From Candidatus Omnitrophota bacterium (GTDB lineage: Bacteria > Hinthialibacterota > Hinthialibacteria > Hinthialibacterales > Hinthialibacteraceae): a stretch of 64,000 nucleotides of DNA. Made by a program: the position numbers and the translations under genes. Shown here one piece after another: positions 29,970 to 39,979 of the stretch. The notes beneath the pieces were generated by a model that was not told where the DNA came from, searched no databases, and saw nothing but the letters and a program-made list of their open reading frames with translations. The stretch covers positions 1-64,000 of the forward strand of contig JAFGTC010000261.1 of NCBI GenBank assembly GCA_016934335.1. The letters are read 5' to 3'. Every line of letters starts with the position of its first letter. The first letter of the stretch is position 1.

Positions 29970-31859
29970 TCAAAACTCTTTCGCGGTGATCGCTTTTTCT
30001 AAAATGTCATAGTTGCGTTTAACCATGGTGCGCGGATCGTCCATCAGACCGGCTTCAATCATGGCGTTGTCATAGATATGATCGACGATCATTTTTAAGA
30101 ACGATTCGCTTCCTCCCTGATTTTTTAATTGAAACAGTTGAATCAAGATGGGATGTTTGAGATTAATTTCCAACGAGTGCTTCCCGAGGGGAAGCATATC
30201 CTTTTGCATCGCCTGCATAACCCGCTGCATGCTGGCCGACATCATCGAATCGCTGCTGACAATCATGGCGGGGCTTTCAACCAAACGTTTGGAATCGCGA
30301 ACCGCCGTGACTTTATCGCCGAGCAGGCCCTTCATCCAACCGCATAGAATCTCCCCGTCATCTTTGGAGAGACTCGGAGTCTTTTCCGACGGCTCTTCCG
30401 CTTCGGGCGCATCGGGAAGATCCAAGTCGCCTTGATCGGCGGACGTCAATGTTTTGCCTTCAAACTCGTGCAAACTGCTCAATACGAAGTCGTCGATCGG
30501 TTCGTAAAGGTAAAGAACCTCGATGCCTCGTTTGGCGAACGCTTCCATATAAGGTCCGTTTTGGAGCGCTTCGCGGGAGGGGCCGTTGATGTAGAAGATT
30601 TTATCCTGGCCGGCTCGCATGCGGCTGACGTATTCGGAGAGCGAAGCGGTCTCGCCGTTTTCCGTACTGGACGACTCGAACAGCAGAAGCGGCGCGATTT
30701 CCTGACGGTATTCAAAATCTTCGACGGCGCCTTGTTTGAGAAACAGACCGAACGTCTTCCAGAATTCCGAGTATTTTTCCCGATTGGTCTTGAACTGCTC
30801 GCCCAGAAATTTGATGAAGCGCGAAGTGATCACTTTGCGGAGTTTGCGAATCAAAGCGTTATCCTGCAAGGTTTCGCGCGAAATATTCAGAGGAAGATCT
30901 TCGCTGTCGACCACTCCTTTGACGAATCGCAGCCAGTCGGGAAGAATGACGTTCGATTCCTGTTGAATCAGTACCTTGCGACAATACAGGTTGACGCCGG
31001 GATCCATTTTCCCAAAGCCGAACATTTCCATATTGGTCGCGGGGACATACAGAAGCGCGTTGACCATCAGCGGGACGTCCGCCGAAAAGTGCATGTGAAA
31101 GATCGGATCGTCGTTCGCGTTGGCGATGAATTTATAAAATTCCGTATATTCCTCTCCAGTAATATCGTTTTTGTTTCGAGTCCAGAGGGCTTGGATGGTG
31201 TTGACCTTTTCGCCGTTGATCTGGATGGGAAACGGGACGAAATTCGAGTATTTTTTGACTGTGTCCTTCAGGCGCTCGACATCGGCGAATTCGTGGGCGT
31301 CGTCGCGAAGGGAAAGCGTAATTTTCGTACCCCGCGCCAGCCCATCTTTGGCGGTCAGCGCATACTGCCCGCCGCCGTCCGACGTCCACTGCATGCCATG
31401 GGCGTCGGTTTTGAAGGATCGGGTTTCGACCGTGACTTCATGAGAGACCATAAATGCGGAATAAAATCCGACGCCGAACTGCCCGATAAGTTGTACTCCT
31501 CCGTTGGAGGAAGAGGCCTCTTTCAGTCGTTTCAGAAACTCGCGCGTGCCCGAGTGGGCGATGGTTCCGAGATTTTCCTGAATTTCGTCTTCCGTCATGC
31601 CTACACCGGAGTCGGAAATGCAGATATGTTTGGCGTCTTCGTCAACGTCGATGTGGATTTCCAGAGGCAGATCTTTATCGGCGATGGATTCGTTGACGAG
31701 TTTTTCATGGCGCATTTTTTCCAACGCGTCGGCGGCGTTGGAAATCAACTCGCGCACGAAGATTTCGCGGTTGGTGTACAAAGAATGAATGACAATATCC
31801 AGAACCTGTTTAACTTCCGCTTGAAATGAATGAATATGTTTTTTTTCCGAATCGCTCAT
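29970..31859 (-). CDS. htpG: Molecular chaperone HtpG (Hsp90)
   Basis: HSFQAEVKQVLDIVIHSLYTNREIFVRELISNAADALEKMRHE; GTIAHSGTREFL; GQFGVGFYSAFMVS; LNISRETLQ. Confidence 0.99.
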   Translation of the reverse strand: MSDSEKKHIHSFQAEVKQVLDIVIHSLYTNREIFVRELISNAADALEKMRHEKLVNESIADKDLPLEIHIDVDEDAKHICISDSGVGMTEDEIQENLGTIAHSGTREFLKRLKEASSSNGGVQLIGQFGVGFYSAFMVSHEVTVETRSFKTDAHGMQWTSDGGGQYALTAKDGLARGTKITLSLRDDAHEFADVERLKDTVKKYSNFVPFPIQINGEKVNTIQALWTRNKNDITGEEYTEFYKFIANANDDPIFHMHFSADVPLMVNALLYVPATNMEMFGFGKMDPGVNLYCRKVLIQQESNVILPDWLRFVKGVVDSEDLPLNISRETLQDNALIRKLRKVITSRFIKFLGEQFKTNREKYSEFWKTFGLFLKQGAVEDFEYRQEIAPLLLFESSSTENGETASLSEYVSRMRAGQDKIFYINGPSREALQNGPYMEAFAKRGIEVLYLYEPIDDFVLSSLHEFEGKTLTSADQGDLDLPDAPEAEEPSEKTPSLSKDDGEILCGWMKGLLGDKVTAVRDSKRLVESPAMIVSSDSMMSASMQRVMQAMQKDMLPLGKHSLEINLKHPILIQLFQLKNQGGSESFLKMIVDHIYDNAMIEAGLMDDPRTMVKRNYDILEKAITAKEF

Positions 31860-32111
31860 AACAACACCTGTTTTTGTTATATTTTACGGGATGGATTTCG
31901 AATTTTTTATTAAACATTTTTAATAAAAAAGAAATGAGCCTGCGCAAGAAGGCGCCGGCAACCCTATTGTAAAGGGGGTATTTCCGAATGCAAAGTGGAA
32001 TTAAGGGGCGTCTTTCAATCGAAAGATTCTTGGGCTTGTTGCTTTTAGAGAATAAAGGCCGCTTATCTTGTTTTGAATTTTGACAAGGCTGGAGTCCATC
32101 CAAGTCATTTC

Positions 32112-33080
32112 TCATTCATATTGGCGCCATTCATCTTTGGGAGCTCCACTATCATCCGCTATGCCGCTCACTCGATATTGGACGAGCTTAATCAAAAAAG
32201 TGCTTTCCGGTTCAACTTGATAATAGACGCCATTTTTCATGGATGACCAGTTATAGGGAGTTAATTCAGGGAATATGACGTCCGTGTATTCGTGCAATAT
32301 GTTTTGCGGGAGCACTTTGTAGAGTCGATACCCGCCGAAGAGTTTATCTTCTATCAGAAAGTAATCATTCTGCATGGGAAAAAAGAGAATTTGTTGTTCT
32401 TTATTTCCTCGTCTGTCTATGATGATTTTTCTTTCATATGTTTGATGAGATGAATCTTTTCCCAATTGATTCAGTTCGTCTATATTCACAATCGTGTATT
32501 TGTAATCGTTTAATAACAGAACAAATGATTCGAGTTGAATCATCGAGGTATAGACGTCCTTGAATATTTCCAATGGAAATTGAATAGGCTCGCCATCTAT
32601 TTTGATATTCTGATTTTTGTTTTCAGTCTCTGAGAATTGAGGGAATTTTCCAAGATAATCGCCGGTCAATGTAAAATTATACGAATAATCATTTTGATCC
32701 GGGAGGTAGAGCGTTTCATTTATTTGAACGATTCGATCTTGAAGTTTTTCTTTGTCGGGTAAATAGTATAAATCCATTTGATACGTTAATCCGAATAAAG
32801 AATAATAACCTTCCGGGACGGAGGAATAATATTCATTTGAATTTTCGGGCGCTCTTGCCAGATCGATCATCACGAATGATCGTCCTTGGTAAAATGAATG
32901 AGCGGACCATTGACTGGAAAGTAAAAAAACTTTGTTATTGTTTACGACCAGATCGATAAAGCCTTGTTGATCATTGTTCAAAATCACATTTTGATGTACG
33001 GCTTCAAATCGAATTTGATGTGAAGCACAGTAAAATGGCGATAGAAGAATCAGCAAAAAAATCCACGTTGTAATCTTCAT
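32112..33080 (-). CDS. AT-rich gene, secreted/lipoprotein-like hypothetical protein
   Basis: The most plausible start, MKITTWIFLLILLSPFYCASHQ at 33080, removes overlap with the GH5 gene. No family recognised. Confidence 0.6.
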   Translation of the reverse strand: MKITTWIFLLILLSPFYCASHQIRFEAVHQNVILNNDQQGFIDLVVNNNKVFLLSSQWSAHSFYQGRSFVMIDLARAPENSNEYYSSVPEGYYSLFGLTYQMDLYYLPDKEKLQDRIVQINETLYLPDQNDYSYNFTLTGDYLGKFPQFSETENKNQNIKIDGEPIQFPLEIFKDVYTSMIQLESFVLLLNDYKYTIVNIDELNQLGKDSSHQTYERKIIIDRRGNKEQQILFFPMQNDYFLIEDKLFGGYRLYKVLPQNILHEYTDVIFPELTPYNWSSMKNGVYYQVEPESTFLIKLVQYRVSGIADDSGAPKDEWRQYE

Positions 33081-33154
33081 TAGACTATCTTTTACCCATC
33101 TAACGCTGAATATAGGGATTGTTTCTAGAGCATCCAAGGCGGCAGCGCGACGCG

Positions 33155-34228
33155 TCAAGTCTGTAAATCCTCCAAGAGCATTTCCAGCATCCGGCGATCC
33201 AGTTTATGGCCTTTGAAATCTTCGTATTGGATGTCGCTGCGCCCGCTGTCGAGAATGCCGAAACTGCCGCGTAGATTCCACATCGCCCATCCCCATCCGG
33301 CTTCCCGCCATAAGGAGAGCCAATCCCGCATCCAGGCCAGCGCGATGTCATGCGGAGTTTTGTTGTAGCATCCCCACTCGCCGGCGTGCACGCCGCAGCC
33401 CATGGCCTCTAATTCCTTAAAGGGTTGAATCTTGTTTCGGCGCAGCCATTCTTTGTCGATTGTTTCATCGCCCTGCTTCATCGGCCATGCCGGTTCGGGC
33501 CAGTCTTCCCCGTTGACCCAGCTGGCTTTGTAATGGCTGATGCGCATGGGATCGTATCCGCGCGTGCTTTGAGCGACTCCCAGATCGGCGATCGAGAGAA
33601 CCGGCGTTCTTCCCCATTCCAAGGCGTCGACTATGACAAGGCGCTTGGGATCGGCGGAGCGGATGGCCTCGACGGCGGCCCGCACTACGCGGTCATACGT
33701 TTCTTCAGGAATTCGGGCCGGTTCGTTCAGCAAATCAAAACTGAGCCGGTGCGAGGGGACGTCTTTGTAGCGCTCGCTGAAACTCTTCCATTGGAAGCAG
33801 AACTGTTTGAGCGCTTCGTCGTCTTTCCAAAGATCGAGCGGTTCTTTGGGCGGGTTGACGCAGTAGCCCGGGCCGCGGTGAAGATTGAGATTGACATGGA
33901 TATTGTATTGGCGGCCCCATTCTACGACTTGGTCGATATCTTGAAGAACCGCTTCGTCGAGCCGGTAGGAGTCGTTTTCATCCGTCCAACACCGGTAGTC
34001 GGTGGGAAGCCGCACAAAATCGAATCCCCATTCGGCCATCCATTCAAAATCGCTTTCCACATAGGCGCTGTTTCGGCGCTGGGTGAATTTTTCCAATAAA
34101 TTAAATCCTCGCCAGCGCGGCAGTTTCGCGGCGGACGGATTTTGCTTCTGCGCCAGAGCCGCGCATCCCGGCAACGTCATTCCAGCGGCGATCCCTGGAA
34201 CGGTTTTCAAAAAATCGCGTCGTTTCAT
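33155..34228 (-). CDS. Glycoside hydrolase family 5-like (cellulase fold), Tat/lipoprotein-like signal
   Basis: MKRRDFLKTVPGIAAGMTLPGC; WGFDFVRLPTDYRCW; LSFDLLNEPARIPEETY (NEP); GVHAGEWGCYNKTPHDIALAWMRDWL; GWGWAMWNLRGSFGILDSGR. Confidence 0.88.
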   Translation of the reverse strand: MKRRDFLKTVPGIAAGMTLPGCAALAQKQNPSAAKLPRWRGFNLLEKFTQRRNSAYVESDFEWMAEWGFDFVRLPTDYRCWTDENDSYRLDEAVLQDIDQVVEWGRQYNIHVNLNLHRGPGYCVNPPKEPLDLWKDDEALKQFCFQWKSFSERYKDVPSHRLSFDLLNEPARIPEETYDRVVRAAVEAIRSADPKRLVIVDALEWGRTPVLSIADLGVAQSTRGYDPMRISHYKASWVNGEDWPEPAWPMKQGDETIDKEWLRRNKIQPFKELEAMGCGVHAGEWGCYNKTPHDIALAWMRDWLSLWREAGWGWAMWNLRGSFGILDSGRSDIQYEDFKGHKLDRRMLEMLLEDLQT

Positions 34229-34445
34229 GAGAGCCTCCCCAAAACGAATGTGTGCAGATCGATTTTACAATCTTTTCTGTAGAATCATTCACCATGCTAT
34301 AAGAGATTAGCGAGGCTGGAAAGTACGGCGCCGGGGAAAATATAAAACAAAAAATAAATCTGAGGGGGGGATTTTCCGTTTTATGAGTATAAAGAGATAG
34401 AGGCGTAATTTCCTCGTTATACTTTCCATTTGCAGAGGTGAAAAA

Positions 34446-35252
34446 ATGAAAACGGCTGGAACACTGTTGGTTTTGATTGCCGTCATCGTCGGCGGATACG
34501 CCATATGGAATTATGCCGAAGTGCGGCAGACCATAGAAGAACTGAACCAGGAATGGCGCGTTCGCAATTGGGACCAACGGATCAAAGACAAAATCGGCGA
34601 TTTGAAAGGACGCATGGAGAAGCAGGAAGAAGCGATTATCACGCTCAAAGTGAAAAATCGCGATGTCATGCGGAAACTGGAAAAAGAAGAATCCGCTTTC
34701 CAGAAATACGACGAAGTAATTCGCGGTCTTGTGGCGAAGTTGAACGAGAGCAAAAGCGAGAACGCCGGCGCTCAATTCGTCTATTGCGGAAAATCCTACA
34801 CGACCGACTCGGCGCAAGCGGAATTCGAGCGATGGACCGCTGAGATTCTGCCCGTCAAAAAACGCATCGATTTTCTCCAGAAGCAAAAAGAACTCTATGA
34901 CAAATCGATCGGGCGAATCAATGAATCCGTCGCGCAGATGCAAGGCAGCATTCAGGTTTTGGAGCAGCGGGCGATGGAACTGGCGACCATCCGCGACACG
35001 CTCAAAGTGCAAGAGATGGCTAAAGAACTGGTGCTCGACGTGGAAGGATTCGACGACAGCGGCGTGAAGCAGCTGTTTCAGGAAATGCAGACTTACATCG
35101 ACGAGATCGAAATCCGCCTGGAGGCGAGCGACGAACTGCCCGCCGCGTCGTCTCTTGATGAGGCAGTGCAATATCAGGAAAATAAAGAGAAAGACACTGA
35201 ATTAGAGCGATTGCGCAAGCAGTACATCAATGCGCCGCAAAACGAAAACTAA
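34446..35252 (+). CDS. Membrane-anchored coiled-coil protein
   Basis: N-terminal TM helix TLLVLIAVIVGGYAIW followed by about 200 aa of heptad-rich helix. Confidence 0.75.
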   Translation: MKTAGTLLVLIAVIVGGYAIWNYAEVRQTIEELNQEWRVRNWDQRIKDKIGDLKGRMEKQEEAIITLKVKNRDVMRKLEKEESAFQKYDEVIRGLVAKLNESKSENAGAQFVYCGKSYTTDSAQAEFERWTAEILPVKKRIDFLQKQKELYDKSIGRINESVAQMQGSIQVLEQRAMELATIRDTLKVQEMAKELVLDVEGFDDSGVKQLFQEMQTYIDEIEIRLEASDELPAASSLDEAVQYQENKEKDTELERLRKQYINAPQNEN

Positions 35253-35276
35253 AGCCTATCCGGCGGGAGAATCGCC

Positions 35277-35585
35277 ATGGCGGGCATCGATTCGAACTTA
35301 TACAAGCGTTTACGGGAAGACTCTCAGGATCAGGCGAGAACCGTTTTGATGCACATGGATCAGCGCCGCCCATCGTGGGTGGAAGACTGCATCGCTCCAC
35401 GCCGAAAGCCATGGTTTTCTTTTGGCAAGATCAACGGATTGGAATTGATGACGCAAACCGCGTGCCTGGCCGTGATTGTCTGTCTTTGGATATCCGCTTC
35501 GTCCGTTCGATTGACGGCCGATGCGGTCTCTCTGGCCATCAAGACCGATCTACAGTCCGAACAAGTCGTCAGCCGGGAGGAGTGA
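35277..35585 (+). CDS. Small single-TM protein, candidate sigma-locus regulator
   Basis: 102 aa; charged N terminus, then TM LMTQTACLAVIVCLWISASS; lies between the coiled-coil gene and the ECF sigma gene. Confidence 0.55.
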   Translation: MAGIDSNLYKRLREDSQDQARTVLMHMDQRRPSWVEDCIAPRRKPWFSFGKINGLELMTQTACLAVIVCLWISASSVRLTADAVSLAIKTDLQSEQVVSREE

Positions 35586-35636
35586 ATCCTCCCGGAGCGC
35601 CGCCGGAGGCAAGTCAGGATCGAAAATCAGAGGCGA

Positions 35637-36239
35637 TTGATGACGCAGCAAATCTTCGAGTCGGATGAGGAGTTGTGGAAGCGGTACGATGAAAACCGCG
35701 ATCAGCAAGCCTTCGGCCTTTTGGTGAGAAAGCACCGGGAGCGATTGATGGCCTTTTTGATTCGTTTCACGAGAGATGCGGACGACTCGATGGATTTGCT
35801 TCAGGAGACATTTAAGCGGTTTGCGCAGCATTACGATGGGAAGCGGTCTTCCGCCAGAACATTTCTCTACTGCATTGCCGTCAATCTGGCGCGATCGCAT
35901 TATAGGCGGGTCAAGAACCGGCGGGAAATTTCCTTGAACGATCTCGAAGAGGAAGGCGTTTCACTAGCCGGCAAGAACGACTATTATCGAGAAGAAATGC
36001 GCATGAAACTCCTGCAAAGGGCTTTGAATCAATTGCGCATTCAGGATCGGGAGGCGATCGAGTTGAAAGACGTGGAAGGCCTGACTTATCGCTCCGCTGC
36101 GCAGATTATCGGCTGTTCGGAAAAGAGATTCGAAAAAAAACTTTCGAGCGCAAGAAAACGTTTAATGAAGATAATCATGCAAAACAAAGAGTACGAGATG
36201 CTGTGGAGGGAACATGCTCGGATTCTGGAAAATGCTTGA
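35637..36239 (+). CDS. ECF-type RNA polymerase sigma factor
   Basis: FGLLVRKHRERLMAFLIRFTRDADDSMDLLQETFKRFAQHY...SARTFLYCIAVNLARSHYRR (region 2); LNQLRIQDREAIELKDVEGLTYRSAAQIIGCSEKRFEKKLSSARKRL (region 4). Confidence 0.92.
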   Translation: MMTQQIFESDEELWKRYDENRDQQAFGLLVRKHRERLMAFLIRFTRDADDSMDLLQETFKRFAQHYDGKRSSARTFLYCIAVNLARSHYRRVKNRREISLNDLEEEGVSLAGKNDYYREEMRMKLLQRALNQLRIQDREAIELKDVEGLTYRSAAQIIGCSEKRFEKKLSSARKRLMKIIMQNKEYEMLWREHARILENA

Positions 36240-36343
36240 TTCAGCCATGACGGAATTTGCGTTTTCGACGAAGCATTGAACGGCGGCCCAGGATGCAGAA
36301 ACTTAGAAGCAGCAGAAAAACTATCGAAAATTAGAGAGAAAAA

Positions 36344-37054
36344 ATGCTTCCATTTTCTTTTATCTTCGCTTTGATTTACCGAATTGTCCAATTAATTCTT
36401 ATTGTTATGGTTATTGTTTTATGCGTTTCTTTGTTGAGAAAAAAACCCCGCCGACACGCGCTGGCGGCGCAGCAGGCCGGCCCTCATGCTCCAATGTATC
36501 GAAGAAACTTTGGCTGCATGAGTTTTTTGGGCTCGATGTTTGTCGTGTTCATTGTTCTGTTGGCCATCGTTTTCAGCGTCAGGACGAACGGCCCCAATCT
36601 CACTGAGCCTGAAAGGCGCATCCAAGAAATCGCCCAGCAGAAGCGAGAAATCGATGCGCGGCTGCAGCGGGAAATTCCCGAATTTGTGCGCTTGCTTTAT
36701 GAACAGGCCGCCGACATCAAAAAAGAATTGAACAGCGCGACCGAAGCGTCGAAAAAATCGTATTTGATGGATGAACTGGAGGATATTGCGCGAACCTTCG
36801 TATTTTTAGATAAGGAAGAATCCGAATATAAAGATCTGCTTTCTGAACTTTCTTCGATTGAAAGAACGTTGATACGCTTGAAGGAATCGGAAAAATTATT
36901 CGGCAGCGAATATGAAGATTTCATGGAGCAATCCCGCAATGCCATGACCAAAGCCAAGGCCAAATTAACCGTCAAAATCAATCTGGATATGGATAAGAGC
37001 GTCTCGCTGAACGAAATTCAAATTCAAGAAAAAATGGATGAATTGCTGCAATAA
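36344..37054 (+). CDS. Two-TM protein with C-terminal coiled coil
   Basis: Hydrophobic IVQLILIVMVIVLCVSLL and FLGSMFVVFIVLLAIVFSV followed by a helical charged region. Confidence 0.7.
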   Translation: MLPFSFIFALIYRIVQLILIVMVIVLCVSLLRKKPRRHALAAQQAGPHAPMYRRNFGCMSFLGSMFVVFIVLLAIVFSVRTNGPNLTEPERRIQEIAQQKREIDARLQREIPEFVRLLYEQAADIKKELNSATEASKKSYLMDELEDIARTFVFLDKEESEYKDLLSELSSIERTLIRLKESEKLFGSEYEDFMEQSRNAMTKAKAKLTVKINLDMDKSVSLNEIQIQEKMDELLQ

Positions 37055-37607
37055 GCAGGTCGCCTTGTTTCCTATCCTACACGTGATAAGAACGCCTGTA
37101 CCCCCCCCACCTCCTCCTGATTTAATTGTGCAGGTCTATGTGTTGAATATGTAACCAAAATATTGAAATGTTTTTCCCTTAAAGTGAAATATGTAGCTCT
37201 ACGGATTACAATCTACTCTTTTTTCTATAAAATTACTATGAAAATCTAACGAAATCATCAACTCATGATTCGCTCCAATAAAGAAGCCCTAGTCTTAGTT
37301 CTTTTCGATTTGCGGTTTTATTACTCTTTAATTTGTGATTTAAAAAGAAATAAGTGAGCAGACTGTCGGTTTTTACCAGATTCCCAATCCTCCGTTCCAT
37401 TTAAAAGCATCTAATCAAATCTTCAATCGCAAAATGGCATCCATTTTGCATAGTAAAAAAACATTCGTGTTTTTTAATCCATCTTTTCATCCATTTTGGT
37501 GCTGAGCAGGGAGGAATCGTTATGCATCAGCTGCGTCTGTTGTCATTTGGATCTCTTCCAAGGCTCAAGATAGTTCTAGAGGAGAAAGAGAAATAGGAGA
37601 TTTAACA

Positions 37608-39677
37608 GTGAAATTTCAATTCAAATCCATCCAACTGAAGATTGCATTTTGGTCTGGCTTCTGTCTGTTGGCGACGACCGGCGTTATTGTCGCTTATTCT
37701 GTGTCTGCGCTTTACCAAAACGCTTTGACCGCCGCCCAGGATCAAGCCGTCAACCAAGCTCAGATCAGCGCAGCGACCTTACAGCAGAAATTAGAAATAG
37801 CGATAGATTCCGCTCGCGCCTTGGCGGATTCGATGTCCGCCGTCAAAGATTCGAATCAAAATGTCCAACTCGACCGAGCGACCGTCAATGGAATGCTGAA
37901 AACTCTCCTCGAAAAGAATCCGGATTTTTTTGGCGTCTATACGCTGTGGGAGCCCAATGCTTTCGATGGAAAAGATTTGGATTTCGCCAACAGTCCAGGT
38001 CACGACGCTACAGGCCGCTTCATCCCTTACTGGTCTCGCGACGCTCAGGGGAAAACCATCGTGGAGCCATTAACCGGCTATGAACAAGAGGGAAAAGGCG
38101 ACTATTACATGGTCCCCAAAAGAATTCTCAACGAAGCTCTCGTCGAACCTTATCATTACATTGCAGGCGGAAGGGAAGTGCTGATTACTTCGCTCGTTGC
38201 GCCCGTTATCCATGACCATACTTTTTATGGGATCGTCGGCGTAGATTTCGGATTGGATTTCTTGCAAGCCAACGCCGATGAACTGGACATTTACGATAAA
38301 ACAGCTCAAATGACGATCATCAGTCATCAAGGTATTATTGCCGGGATGACGGGAAAATCAGATATGGTCGGCAAGAATGTTAGAGAGTTGAAAAATCTAT
38401 CCGTCGACTTGTCATGGGTGCAAAAAGGACAGACAAAGACGCAATTTGCTAATGGGATGCTGGAAGTATCTTTTCCTATGATCGCAGGAAAAACAACGAC
38501 TCCCTGGTCTGTCATCATTCAAATCCCTCAAGAAAAAATTACAGAGAACTCCGTGTCGATGATGTGGAAGCAAATTGGATTGAGCGTCTTTTTTCTTGCC
38601 GCAGCATTGATTTTGTTATGGTTCATCACGCAAGGAATTTCGGCGCCCATTCGCGGAGGCGTTCAGCAGGTTGAACAAATTGCGCAAGGGAATCTTACCC
38701 GGCAAGTCGATCAAAAGTTGCTCGCCCGGGAAGATGAATTGGGGCAATGGGCTCGGGCGATGGAGAACATGAACCAGAATTTGAGCGAAATCATCTTCGG
38801 CATTAAAAATGCGTCCGAGCAGGTCGCCGCCAGTTCGGAGGAGCTCGCCTCCTCCTCGCAAACCATGGCCAACGCCGCCGCCGAACAGGCTGCCAATCTG
38901 GAGGAAACATCAGCCTCAATTGAACAATTAAATGCGTCGATCGAACAGAACGCCAGCAACGCCCAAAATACGGCCAAAGTCGCCGCCAAAGCTTCGAACG
39001 ATGCGGATGAAGGCGGGAAAGCCGTCATGGATACGGTCGACGCTATGAAAAAAATTGCCGATCAAATCCGCATAATTGACGATATCGCCGATCAAACCAA
39101 TCTGCTCGCTCTCAATGCCGCCATCGAAGCCGCCCGCGCCGGCGAAATGGGCAAGGGATTCGCGGTCGTGGCGGACGAAGTTCGCAAACTGGCCGAACGA
39201 AGCCAACAGGCCGCTAAAGAAATCAGCTCGTTGGCGGGGAGCAGCGTAAGCCAGGCGGAGAACGCAGGCAATCTTATTCAGCAGGTGGTGCCCGCCATCC
39301 AGAAAGCCGCCGAATTGGTACAAGAAATCAATGCGACTTGCGAAGAACAGAAGAACGGCGCCGAACAAATTCAAAACGCTGTGATGCAGCTTGATCAAGT
39401 CACTCAGCAGAACTCGGCTACCAGCGAAGAATCCGCCTCCGCCAGTGAGGAACTCTCCGCTCAGGCGCAAGCCATGCAAGAAATGGTCGAACGTTTCGTG
39501 ATTAACGATAAAAATTTATATGATCGTTTTTCCAAAGAATCCTCATCCTCTTACACAGAACATTTAACCAAACCGGTTTTACAACGAAACCAATCGGTTT
39601 CAGCTCATAAAAAAGGGCCGCATCAGTCTTTCTCCAATCGGTTGATCGATCATCAAGAAGAGTTTCAAGAACTTTAA
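37608..39677 (+). CDS. Methyl-accepting chemotaxis protein with dCache-like sensor domain and HAMP
   Basis: Two TM helices; periplasmic [17 protein letters not shown]...YWSRDAQGK; signalling tip [54 protein letters not shown]. Confidence 0.96.
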   Translation: MKFQFKSIQLKIAFWSGFCLLATTGVIVAYSVSALYQNALTAAQDQAVNQAQISAATLQQKLEIAIDSARALADSMSAVKDSNQNVQLDRATVNGMLKTLLEKNPDFFGVYTLWEPNAFDGKDLDFANSPGHDATGRFIPYWSRDAQGKTIVEPLTGYEQEGKGDYYMVPKRILNEALVEPYHYIAGGREVLITSLVAPVIHDHTFYGIVGVDFGLDFLQANADELDIYDKTAQMTIISHQGIIAGMTGKSDMVGKNVRELKNLSVDLSWVQKGQTKTQFANGMLEVSFPMIAGKTTTPWSVIIQIPQEKITENSVSMMWKQIGLSVFFLAAALILLWFITQGISAPIRGGVQQVEQIAQGNLTRQVDQKLLAREDELGQWARAMENMNQNLSEIIFGIKNASEQVAASSEELASSSQTMANAAAEQAANLEETSASIEQLNASIEQNASNAQNTAKVAAKASNDADEGGKAVMDTVDAMKKIADQIRIIDDIADQTNLLALNAAIEAARAGEMGKGFAVVADEVRKLAERSQQAAKEISSLAGSSVSQAENAGNLIQQVVPAIQKAAELVQEINATCEEQKNGAEQIQNAVMQLDQVTQQNSATSEESASASEELSAQAQAMQEMVERFVINDKNLYDRFSKESSSSYTEHLTKPVLQRNQSVSAHKKGPHQSFSNRLIDHQEEFQEL

Positions 39678-39713
39678 ACTCACTCGCAGAACTACATTAT
39701 ATACGATTACGAT

Positions 39714-39751
39714 AGGGGATGCGATCTAACTTCGTTTCCCCTGTTTTTTTT
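39714..39751 (+). terminator. Intrinsic terminator downstream of the MCP gene
   Basis: AGGGGA...TCCCCT stem followed by gtttttttt. Confidence 0.6.
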
Positions 39752-39979
39752 GAAAAACACAATGGGGATTTGTTTTTATCAAATCGATTAAATCTCCCTG
39801 TATCCCATCCTTTTTTTAAGTAAACTAAATAGGTTGAAAACTTTCAGAAATTTATGCATCACTATTTTTGTCGGCATAGTTTTTTTGCAAAATATGATCT
39901 GATCTAATCCATATATGGCTGCGATATCGCTATGGATGACGTATTTTTTGATATTCGATTTCAATAGGATTGAAATACG

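Noticed and set aside
30432-31829. 465-aa + strand ORF antisense to htpG
   Set aside because: Shadow ORF of a confidently identified htpG on the opposite strand; no recognisable domain text and compositional bias expected from antisense codons.
31810-32115. 101-aa - strand ORF upstream of htpG
   Set aside because: Overlaps the htpG start; low-complexity basic sequence with no family signal.
34101-35171. 356-aa - strand ORF across the coiled-coil gene and GH5 start
   Set aside because: Overlaps the + strand coiled-coil gene and the GH5 N terminus; composition is antisense-like (Phe/Leu/His rich).
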